DNA from: an uncultured Candidatus Altimarinota bacterium
GTDB taxonomy: Bacteria > Patescibacteriota > Gracilibacteria > BD1-5 > UBA6164
Direction of reading: 5' to 3'
DNA length: 64,000 nucleotides
Assembly: GCA_937944145.1 (NCBI GenBank)
Contig: CALDZK010000004.1
Location: 124,001 to 188,000 of the forward strand
In this document: positions 55,004-64,000 of the stretch, in pieces
Layout of the letters: each line of letters begins with the position of its first letter
How positions within the stretch are numbered: position 1 is the first letter of the stretch
Notes under the pieces: generated by a model
Database searches by the model: none
What the model saw: only the letters and a program-made list of their open reading frames with translations
Told to the model about the DNA's origin: nothing
Program-made: the position numbers and the translations under genes

Positions 55004-58000
55004 ATGAAAAAAATTGTACTATCATTGTTTTTTCTTGTAGCACTCCTTTTTACTCATAGCACATATGCAGTACAATTCTCAAATTCAAGTAGAGAAGAAT
55101 TTTCTTGTACTGGTGCAGATGTCGATAGAATTTTCTATATCGATAACAATAGAGTGACAAGATTTATAGGAGATACCTATACTCCAAGTCCGACTAGAAG
55201 AGCTATTTCAAGTGGAAGATCTACTGTAAGGCTTTGGCAATCAGATAATAATCTTGTATCTGGGTGTACAACTTCAGATTCTTGGAGGACATCTAGTACG
55301 ATTGCTCCTGCAAATACTACAGTTTTAGCATTCTCTTCAAATTGTACGTTTAATAGACCAACAGATCCAAATAACAGAAATGTACAATTTGTCTATAATG
55401 TCTGAAACTATGCTATAGGAACTACTGGTATAAATATATGAGATTTTACCTTTTCATATATCGGACCAGGACGTGACCCTAGAGTTAATAATGTAAGGGT
55501 AAATAATGCTCATCTTTCAGATTTTCGTTTTCATGAGAATGAATGTCAAAATATAGAACTTCAGTATTGTGGTGATGGAATTGTAAATCCAGATTTTGGA
55601 GAAACATGTGACCCACTTGCTCCAGGTTTTGATGAAACAACTTGTAGCACAGTGAGTTGTACTCCTATCGCTCAACCAACTCCAAGAATTACCGTAGACA
55701 AAACAGATGCAAATCCAAATGATCTCGATGCAAATGAAGATGATTCTCAAACGGTAAATCAATGAGACCCAGCAGTATTTAGAATCACAGTCACAAACGA
55801 CGGGGAAGAAGACCTTACAAATGTAATTCTTACAGATCCAAGAGCTCCAGCGTGTAATAGATCTGCTTCTCAAACAGCAGTTCTAATTAGAGGAATCGGA
55901 AACAGAGATGCTATTTTCAACATCGGAGAAACATTTACCTATATATGTGAGGCACCAAACTCTCAGTCTAACTATGTAAATACTATTTCTGTAGTAGGTA
56001 CAGGAGTAAACTCGGGTACAGTTGTAGATGACAATGATCCTACAAATGTATTTGTCCTCCCAGTTCCAGAGATGTTTGACCTCGCACTGAGAAAAACTCT
56101 TGCAGCTTCTACTCCAGGACCATTTGCTCCTGGAGATACTGTGAGATTTAACATCCAAGTTATCAACCAAGGAAATGTTGTTGCGACTAATACAGAAGTA
56201 ACAGACTTTATCCCTGAAGGACTTACATTTGTTCCAGGAAATGGGTGGTCGGTAGGAACAAATAATACAGTTACAAGAACAATTCCTGTTATTGAACCAG
56301 GAGAGATGGTTATACTTCCTATAACATTTACAATAAATGCAGGAGTTACAGGACCTATTACAAATCTCGCAGAGATCAGTTCAGATAGTGGAGATGATTG
56401 TGACTCTACTCCAGATAACAATCCAAATAACGACGGGGCACCAGATGACAATGCTGTAGGTACTGGATGTAATCCAGGAGGAGACGAGGATGATAGTGAT
56501 CCAGAAACGATTATAGTTATGGATCCAGTATTTGACCTTGCACTGAGAAAAACACTCTATCCTAGTACTCCAGGACCATTTGTGGCAGGATCTACGGTAA
56601 CATTTGATATAACAGTATTTAACCAGGGAGATATCGAAGCAGCAAATGTAGAAGTAACAGATTTCATTCCAGAAGGATTAACACTCAATGATTCTGATTG
56701 GACACTTTCAGGAGACGAGGCTACTATTGTTATTCCAGCTATTGCAGCTGGAGACTCAGTAACGGTGCCTATTACTTTTACAGTTGATGCAGACGCATCA
56801 GGAACAATAGTAAACTTTGCAGAGATATCAGAAGACAACAATGATGATTGTGATTCAGTTGCTGATAATACAAACGGGAACCAACCAGGAGAAAACGATG
56901 GAACACAAGTCAACGATGATATCGGAGACGGATGTAACCCAGGAGGAGATGAAGATGACAATGATTTAGAACCAATAATGGTTGATGGACCAGTATTTGA
57001 CCTCGCACTCAGAAAAACAGTTTCTACGTCAACCCCAGGACCATTTGCAGTAGGAGATACTCTTACATTTGATATAGAAGTATTTAATCAAGGGACAATA
57101 GATGCAGTAAATGTAGAAGTAACAGACTTTATTCCAGATGGACTGACTCTAAACGATACTGATTGGACGCTTTCAGGGAACCAAGCAACAATCGTTGTTC
57201 CAAGTATAGTTGCAGGGCAATCAGTCATAGTACCTATTACATTTACTATAGACGCTGATGCTGCTGGAACGATAGTAAACTTTGCTGAAATCTCAGAAGA
57301 TAATAACGACGATTGTGATTCAGTGGCTGACAATACAAATGGGAACCAACCAGGAGAAAATGATGGAACACAAGTTAACGATGATATCGGAGATGGGTGT
57401 AATCCAGGGGGAGATGAAGATGACAGTGACCTAGAACCGATTGTGATTCCAGGACCAAGTATCGCAGTAGATAAAACAGATAACAACCCAGTTGACCAAG
57501 ATGGAGTTGTGAGAAATGATTCACAAACTATAGATTCAGGAGAGAGTGCAGTATTTGAGATTACAGTAACAAATGATGGTACGGAAGGACTTACAAATAT
57601 CGTACTTTCTGATCCTCTTGGACCAAATTGTGCTGGAAGTGTCACACTTCCTTCTACTTCTCCTACTACATTTCTCACGTTTACACACGTAGGAAATAAT
57701 GACGCAATATTTGATCCAGGAGAAACATTTACCTATACATGTGATAGACCAAACACTACAGAAAGTTTTGTAAATACTGTAACAGTAGAAGCAGACGGTG
57801 TAGATAGTGGAACGACGGTAGATGATGATGATCCTACAAATATTCTCCTAGAATGACCTATGTGTACGAATTTGACAGCTTCTCCATCAACGGGAGTAAA
57901 CTCACTCAGTTCAAACGTAGTATGTACGGGTGAAAATGTAACAACATTTCAGATTGACTGTGGAAATGGAGTAACATTTACAGGAAGTGGTTCAAACAAT

Positions 58001-59893
58001 GGAACAGAAACATTTGCAAGAACTTGTAACTATACGACAGTTGGGTCATTTACTCCAACATGTACGATAGATGATACTATTACAAACAATAGTTGTCAGC
58101 AAACCGTTACAGTAACTCAATGAAATAATCCTCCAGGAGGAGGTGGTAATCCAAATACTTGTCTTGCGATAGATAGAAATGGGAATAATATAACGTGTAC
58201 TGGTAATGCTATAGCTTCACAATTTAGACTTGATTGTGGAAATGGAACACCGCTCCAAATTCTCCCAGCTCAACGTGATCCAAGTAATCCAAATAGAACA
58301 GAAGCTACATTTGATTGTGGATTCTCAGGTGGAGATAATCCATCCCCACAAGTAAATACAGCTATCTGTGAAGCAGCTATCTCACCATGAGCCTTTACGT
58401 CAAGACTCGCATGTGAACTCACAACAGAACCACTTGTATGTGGAGATGGAGTGATCCAAAGACCAAATAGTAATGGAGTTCAAGAACAATGTGAAAGAGT
58501 AGTTATTACCAATGAAGATGGAACAACTACACTTGGAGATTTCCCAAGTGGTTGTACCTCTACGTGTCAAATTAGTGGATGATGAGGTGGATGAGGTTGA
58601 GGTGGATGAGGTTGAGGGTGAGGTTGATCTAGTTGAGGTTGAGGTGGATGAAGTTCAGGGTGAGGTTGATCTAGTTGAGGATGATCTACTCCAACTCCAA
58701 CTCCAACTCCGAGTCCTACTCCAGTAACAGGAAGTATATTTACCTTTCCAGACCAAGGTAGTATCTCATTTGGACCTGTCTGAAACGTAGTAATTTGAGA
58801 TAGAAAAAATCCACTTGTGGAAAATGGAGAACTTCCATTTATTGTCAATAACTCTAACTACGATCTCTTCTTTGATGATCTTTGTGTGAGCTTGACTGAT
58901 GGAAATACTCTTGATGGTACTACAACACAATGTACACCACTCAACGATATTCTCTATCCAGGAGAGAGAGTTACATTTGATAACTTTCCTCAGTATACAG
59001 GAAACAAGGATAGAATCCCAGCAGGACAAAGTTATGGATGAAACACTCTCGTTACTACGATTAGAACTGATGGAAGACTCTATGATGATGCGTACTTTGT
59101 AGCTCCTCTTAATGTAAGAGTTTCAAAACCAAGTATTGCAACTACTGGTGGAGGTACGAGTTTTGTAAAAGACACTTCTTCTATTGCCAATATTGCAAAA
59201 GTAGCGTTTCAAGAGCAAGCAAAAAATAAAAACTTTGTCGGAAGCTCGGTCTCTACAGGTGATGTATCAAGTTATACTGCAGAAGTTACGTCCCAGACAG
59301 CTGTACAAGAAATACAAGAAACAACAGCAATAAACCAAACAGTAGAAAATATAGAAACAACAGCTCCAAAAGCGAGCAGAACAAATGTGACCAGTCTCAC
59401 AAGTACGAAAGTACAAAACTATAACGGACTTGAAAATGTATTTATCGTAAAAGGAGAAAATCTCGTGATTAACTCTATACCGGGAGCATTCTCAGGACCA
59501 AGAACCTACATAGTTCAGGACGGTAACCTCGTTATCGAAGGAAATCTCAGCTACAGTGATAATATAGCATTTGTAGTAAGAGGAGGAGATATCGTAATAA
59601 GAGAAAATGTTACCGATATCACCGGAACATATATCTCTATCCCGAGCTCTTCTGGAGGTGGAAGTATAGAAAGTGACTACTCAGATAGTAATACTCTCAG
59701 AGTAAAAGGATCTCTCTATGGTGATCTCACAGAACTTGTAAACAATAGAACATACATCTCAAATGACACAACTACAGGTCAGATAAGTGTAGGTACTATC
59801 GTAAGTTTTGGATCACAAATATTCCAAAAACCAGCTCCTCTGGTAGGACAATTTATATCAGAATACCTATCGTCTGATAAAGTTGCACAATAA
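55004..59893 (+). CDS. Large DUF11-repeat surface adhesin with UGA-rich polyglycine linker
   Basis: A 1629-aa protein. Signal peptide at 1-23 (TYA cleavage). An N-terminal Cys-containing domain to ~220; then five DUF11-type modules (ITVTNDGEEDLTNVILTDP; FDLALRKTLAASTPGPF and two close copies; ITVTNDGTEGLTNIVLSDP) to ~950; two Cys-rich PKD-like units (FQIDCGNGVTFTGSGS; FRLDCGNGTPLQ); a Gly/Ser tract at 1192-1227 followed by TPTPTPTPSPTP; a further beta domain; and a C-terminal repetitive beta region (NLVIEGNLSYSDNIAFVVRG, LRVKGSLYGDL) resembling a beta-helix. DUF11 modules are common in surface proteins of bacteria. No clear wall anchor. UGA-Gly occurs throughout; stop UAA at 59891. Confidence 0.88.
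56074..57440 (+). repeat. Three tandem DUF11 coding repeats
   Basis: Units beginning TTTGACCTCGCACTGAG (56074), 56531 and about 56995, period about 460 bp. The second and third are nearest in sequence, sharing an acidic DDCDSVADNTNGNQPGENDG region (about 56830-56970 and 57300-57440). Confidence 0.85.
58577..58684 (+). repeat. Gly/Ser tract, half of its Gly codons UGA
   Basis: Thirty-six codons: 30 Gly and 6 Ser. Fifteen Gly are UGA, the rest GGT, GGA and GGG, arranged as reiterated GGTTGA and GGTGGATGA units with an internal duplication around TCTAGT. Likely a flexible linker; the DNA pattern suggests slippage growth. Confidence 0.9.
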
Positions 59894-59901
59894 TACCATA
59901 T

Positions 59902-59935
59902 AAAAAACACTCCCAAAATGGGAGTGTTTTTTTGT
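59902..59935 (+). terminator. Terminator of the adhesin gene
   Basis: AAAACACTCCC/GGGAGTGTTTT stem around AAAAT, followed by TTTTTTG. Confidence 0.8.
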
Positions 59936-59986
59936 GTATTTACTAGAATACTATTTTTTCTATCTCATTAAATATAGCATTGTAAA

Positions 59987-60014
59987 TTGTATTCACTGAG
60001 AGTTCTTATATAAT
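59987..60014 (+). promoter_or_regulatory. trpS promoter
   Basis: TTGTAT, 16-bp spacer, TATAAT, 35 nt before the ATG. Confidence 0.45.
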
Positions 60015-60049
60015 ACGCAAAATAGTTTAGTTTTAATGACGTGTTATAT

Positions 60050-61015
60050 ATGAGAATACTAACAGGAGTAAAACCAACAGGAAAGTGAATGCATCTTGGA
60101 AATTATCTCGGTATGTATCAACCTTTTTTAGAAAAAGTACAATGACAAGAAGGGTTCTTGTTTCTTCCCGATTTTCATTCACTCACTTCGGTACATGACG
60201 CAGATACTCTCAGATCCAACAAGCATCGTCTCGCTGCTGAGCTTCTTGCTCTTATGCCGAACGATGCTCCTTTTACGATATTTGAACAGTCCCAGATGTC
60301 ATATATAAACGATATCACCTGGATCCTCTCGAGTGTGACTCCCTATAGTCTCATGCTCAGAGCTCATAGTTTCAAGGATAGTCAAAATAAAAACTCTGAA
60401 ATAAATATGGCTGTGTTTAACTATCCTATACTTATGGCAGCTGACATCATCGGCTATGATGTCGATATGGTACCAGTAGGAAAAGACCAAAAACAACATC
60501 TCGAGTTCGCGCGTGATATCGCAGGAAATTTTAATAGGACCTATGGAGTAGAGTTTTTCAAGCTCCCAGAACCATATGTCTCGGATACTGTGGCTACAAT
60601 ACCAGGAACTGATGGACGCAAGATGAGTAAGAGTTATGATAACTTTATCGGAATATTTGATGATGAGAAAACACTCAAGAAAAAAATTATGTCTATTGTC
60701 ACGGATGATACTCCACTAGAAGATCCGAAAGACCCAGATACCTGCAATGTCTACGCACTCATGAAGTATTTCACATCTGGTCAGAGACTCGAGGAAATAG
60801 CAGCAAAATATAGAGCTGGAGGCTACGGATATGGGCATGCAAAGCTCGAATTACTTGATATACTTCTCGAGTATTTTTGACCAGCCAGGGAAAGATACCA
60901 AAAATACATGGATGATTATAGTCTTGTACAGGCAGAGCTTGATAGAGGAAACGCTCTTGCAGAGAAGATTCACAGTGATAAATATCTAGAACTCAAAGAA
61001 ATAGTAGGGTTGTAG
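60050..61015 (+). CDS. trpS: Tryptophanyl-tRNA synthetase
   Basis: A 321-aa class I synthetase that charges tRNA-Trp. TGVKPTGKGMHLGNYLG holds the HIGH-type motif HLGN with its preceding Gly encoded by UGA; FLPDFHSLT follows after another UGA-Gly. MAADIIGYDVDMVPVGKDQKQHLEFARDIA and GTDGRKMSKSYDNFIGIF (KMSKS) are canonical. Length is normal for bacterial TrpRS. Because the cell must not read UGA as Trp here, the enzyme's tRNA set matters, but no tRNA is visible. Stop UAG lies 3 nt from the stop of the convergent gene. Confidence 0.96.
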
Positions 61016-61018
61016 GAC

Positions 61019-62155
61019 TTATCTGTATTCCCCGTTTTCATAATCATATCTTCCTCTCTCATAATCCCATGCGTAGATGATACCGTAACTTGGGAGTTGT
61101 TGATAGTCAGTAGGAAGAAAATCTATATATCCCGTTTCAAATAGTGCTTTTGCGTGTCTTGCAGGGAGGTTTTGCTCATGATCGTTCATGAATTTTTGAT
61201 TTCCTTGTGCTATATAGAGGAGATTGAGTTCACGAATAGCCTTGTGGAGAAAATTTGTACAGTTTGTATCATCGAGTATCTCGTTTTCATTTTCTTCTGT
61301 CAGTACTGGAAATACTTCATTTCGAGTTTGCTCTACTGCGGCAATGAGCTCCCCATTTAACTGGACTTGTCCACTGGTGAGACCGAGATAGATATCTTGC
61401 AACTGAGAACTCACCTCCTTACACAGAGGTTGGCTGGTTGGAGCATTTTCTGCCAGAGAGAGGAACATAAACAGAGACTTTTCCCTATTTCCTCATTTCC
61501 CTTGCATGATTGCTGTGAGTATCTTTGCTCCTTCAGGAGCATCTTCCTGAGTACTTGCTACTTTGTAGTACTGAGACGCAGTAGCAGGATCGTTTAGGTA
61601 AAAGAAATATATATACGCAAGATAATACGGTATAGTATAGGATTGACAGGGATTTTTGAGACTATCATTTTCCCAGAGCTTCCCGAGATCGTCTTGGGCA
61701 AATATTGCTTCTATCTTTTGTTGATCACAAAAGTTCTCTACTCATTTGAGTCCGAGTATTTCTGCTTGGTTGATATTTTCTTCTTGTTCTCATGTACTTC
61801 GATTTTCGTATCTATCATTGTGATCAGGGAGGAGGAGTTGTCCTATTATATAAGGACTTTCAAAATAGGGATTGAGATCAGTGATTAGATCAAGAATAAC
61901 AAACAAATACTTCTTGTACTCGGCTGAGACAGCATTTCCACCTACATACTGTATAGCTTGTAGCCAGTATAGATCTGCAACGAGATTTTTAAATCCTATA
62001 CTTGTAGCTCTTGCAGTTTTACTGTCTGGTAAGAGATCGGGATGTTCTATTATCTCATCTTTTATAGTTTTATGTAGGTCATAGTTTTGATTATTGACAA
62101 AATAAAAAAAACAACTACATACAGCGATTCCTATGAGAGTAACAAATAACTTCAT
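61019..62155 (-). CDS. Membrane-anchored TPR-like protein of unknown function
   Basis: A 378-aa protein with an N-terminal helix (MKLFVTLIGIAVCSCFFYFV) that anchors or exports it, then helical pairs: ATSIGFKNLVADLYWLQAIQYVG, then YKKYLFVILDLITDLNPYFE, and later YLAYIYFFYLNDPATASQYY resembling TPR units. Similar proteins with a 'NLVADLYWLQAIQY' helix are, to my recollection, frequent in CPR genomes, role unknown. UGA-Gly at 61790 and others. It follows khpB by 9 nt on the same strand. Confidence 0.65.
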
Positions 62156-62164
62156 ACACTTTGA

Positions 62165-62653
62165 TTATATATCATCTCCATCGATATCGATGGTCATTTT
62201 TTGATCTTTCTTGCAGAGATGAATTCTTCTCTCAGCTCCTTCACCAACACTTTTAGTATAGACGCTTTCTGCTTGTTCTCCGACATAAGAATGTACTTTT
62301 TTTCTCTCGTATGCTGTAAAAAATGGAAGAGTGATTTCTTTTCCCGATTGTTGAACGTACTGGATTTTTGACTTGATGTAGGTGTAGAGTTTTTCCTCTT
62401 TTTGTTTCATATAGTCGTTTATCTCTAGGTGTATGATGATATTTTCACCTATCTTTTTCCCGATAACGAGCTTGAGGAGTGACTTTAGTACTTCTATATT
62501 TTTCCCATGTGGACCGATGAGAATACTCGAGTCTTCACTTTGTATTTCTATAAGATAGATCTTTTCGGCTTCTTCTTGTATAAGTAGGTTACTATAATCT
62601 ACTTTTAGGAGGTCAAAGAAGCTTGTTGCTATGTCTTGTATTTGTTGTTGCAT
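62165..62653 (-). CDS. khpB: RNA-binding protein KhpB/Jag (KH + R3H)
   Basis: A 162-aa protein. The KH domain shows ILIGPHGKNIEVLKSLLKLV (GxxG as GPHG), and the R3H domain shows PFFTAYERKKVHSYVGEQAE then GEGAERRIHL. No Jag N-terminal domain, so this is the short form. It binds RNA with KhpA in other bacteria and influences cell-division and envelope genes. No UGA codon. Confidence 0.88.
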   Translation of the reverse strand: MQQQIQDIATSFFDLLKVDYSNLLIQEEAEKIYLIEIQSEDSSILIGPHGKNIEVLKSLLKLVIGKKIGENIIIHLEINDYMKQKEEKLYTYIKSKIQYVQQSGKEITLPFFTAYERKKVHSYVGEQAESVYTKSVGEGAERRIHLCKKDQKMTIDIDGDDI

Positions 62654-62737
62654 TACATCTCAAAAGCAAATAAAAATTTCCATCAGACTAACGAGTTTTT
62701 AGGTTTTTACAAGTTTTTCATGGAAGGGACGTTTTTT

Positions 62738-62765
62738 TTGACAATGAAGCAAAAAAACTTATATT
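62738..62765 (+). promoter_or_regulatory. infB promoter
   Basis: TTGACA, 16-bp spacer, TATATT, about 45 nt before the ATG. Confidence 0.55.
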
Positions 62766-62809
62766 GGGGGCTATATTTTTAATTTCTTCAAAAAGGACAT
62801 TTTTCGCTT

Positions 62810-64000
62810 ATGATAACGAAGGTAGATGACTATTATTCTCAGCTGCAAAAATCTGATAATGACTCTGGTGCAGCAAAAAAGAAAGTAGTTATAAAAAAGA
62901 AAATCAAACTCAAGGCTAAACCAGTAGTAAAAAAACCACAAGCACCAGTAGAGCTAGTGAGAGAAGACTCAAAACAGCAAGATAATACTCCTGATAAGAT
63001 ACCAGAGAAAAAACCTACATATCAGGTTATTTCTAGTACTCCTGTTTCTTGAAACAATACAAGTACTACTGTGAGATCAGTTGGCTCACAGTCTTCTTCT
63101 GATGATAAAAAACCTCTTGTGAAGTTCAAGGCTGGTTTTTGAAAAGCAGCAGGAAAGATATCTGCTCCATCAGCAAACAAGGATACTAACTCAGCAGCAT
63201 CTAAAAGAAAGCCAAAACTTTCTCCATACCATAAGTCTCGCAAACACAAATGAGGATATGATGATGATGGTTTTGTAAGGTCTAACAAGATAAAAAACAA
63301 GAAAAAACAAGAAAAAAATATAGAAGATATCAAACAACAGCTTATCGATCGTACCGGAGAAACTATCGTAGTCCCAGAAGTCCTTTCTCTCAAAGAATTT
63401 TCAGAAAAGATAGGGGTAGCGCTCCCAAAGCTCATCGCAGAGTTCATGAAAAATGGACTTATGGTAAATATGAATTCCCCAGTAGATTTTGATACTGCTT
63501 GTATTATTGCGGAAGCATTTGAAGTCACTCTTAAAAAAGACGATTCAGCAGGAGTTGGAATAGATGAAATTCTCTCGGGAGATATATCTGAGTTCCTCAA
63601 AGAAGATGATACCTCATCTCTCGAGTCTAGGCCTCCGGTTATCAGTATTATGGGGCATGTAGATCATGGAAAAACTTCCCTGTTAGACCATATTCGTAAG
63701 GAAAAAGTCGCAGAAGGAGAGGCTGGAGGAATCACTCAGAGTATCTGAGCTTACCAAGTCGAGTATGAAAATCAAAAAATTACTTTTCTTGATACTCCAG
63801 GGCATGAGGCATTTACAGTAATGCGTTCGAGAGGAGCGAAGTCTACGGATATCGCTATTCTTGTAGTAGCTGCTGATGAGTGAGTAAAACCTCAAACACT
63901 TGAGAGTATCTCTCACGCAAAAGAGGCTGGTATTCCTGTGATTGTGGCTATCAATAAGATGGATAAAGAAGGAGCAAATCCTGATCATGTAAAAGGGCAG
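62810..64000 (+). CDS. infB: Translation initiation factor IF-2, 3' end cut by window edge
   Basis: 397 residues visible. Residues 1-160 are a Lys-rich variable region ([20 protein letters not shown]) with UGA-Gly codons. [20 protein letters not shown] and [20 protein letters not shown] are the IF-2 N domain. The G domain starts at ~280: [20 protein letters not shown], then GGITQSIGAYQVE (Gly of the switch region by UGA), [33 protein letters not shown] (UGA) and NKMDK. IF-2 is the GTPase that joins initiator tRNA and subunits. Confidence 0.97.

Overview
The window comes from a bacterium that reads UGA as glycine (genetic code 25), as described for Gracilibacteria (BD1-5) and Absconditabacteria (SR1) of the Patescibacteria/CPR. 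The evidence is internal. Nearly every long gene is cut by in-frame UGA codons, and these fall on invariant glycines: MutL GFRGEAL, the PyrH GGGNIFRG loop, LysRS motif 2 FRNEG, TrpRS GKGMHLGN and the Walker A loop of the secretion ATPase. Only UAA and UAG end genes. CGA still appears to encode Arg (PyrH, MutL), which fits Gracilibacteria better than the Absconditabacterales lineages reported to read CGA/CGG as Trp. All CDS coordinates below use code 25.

Layout. 1-3405 (-): five-gene membrane/ATP-grasp operon (MFS-like carrier, two ATP-grasp enzymes, two small membrane proteins). 3620-5944 (+): mutL and a secreted protein. 5950-9850: an islet of four genes with Shine-Dalgarno sites and almost no UGA; two of them sit behind homologous, structured leaders of about 200 nt. 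9859-15471 (-): multi-module pilin-like proteins and a large secretion ATPase. 15640-20650 (+): small proteins, lysS with a C-terminal extra domain, mscL, a helical-repeat protein. 20824-33849 (+): one 4341-codon surface-protein gene. 33860-36886 (-): membrane glycosyltransferase and O-antigen-ligase-like protein. 37271-41644 (+): SLH-anchored surface protein. 41674-42807 (-): GT4 glycosyltransferase. 42960-45576 (+): four single-module pilin-like proteins and a zinc protease. 45780-51666 (+): rnj, lipoprotein, pyrH, rpmH-rnpA-yidC. 51760-59893 (+): LPXTG protein, peptidoglycan-binding-like protein, small lipoprotein and a 1629-aa DUF11 adhesin with a UGA-rich polyglycine linker. 60050-64000: trpS (+), khpB plus a lipoprotein-like gene (-), infB (+, cut by the window edge).

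Read together, much of the window builds the cell exterior: S-layer/adhesin giants, glycan synthesis, pilin and secretion parts. That suits an episymbiotic or predatory small cell that must attach to another cell. Housekeeping genes are interspersed. Most genes lack a Shine-Dalgarno site and start just after an AT-rich stretch. Recognisable promoters share a uniform layout of TTGAC(A/T), a 16-bp spacer and TAtWAT. I saw no tRNA, rRNA, CRISPR array, transposase or phage module.
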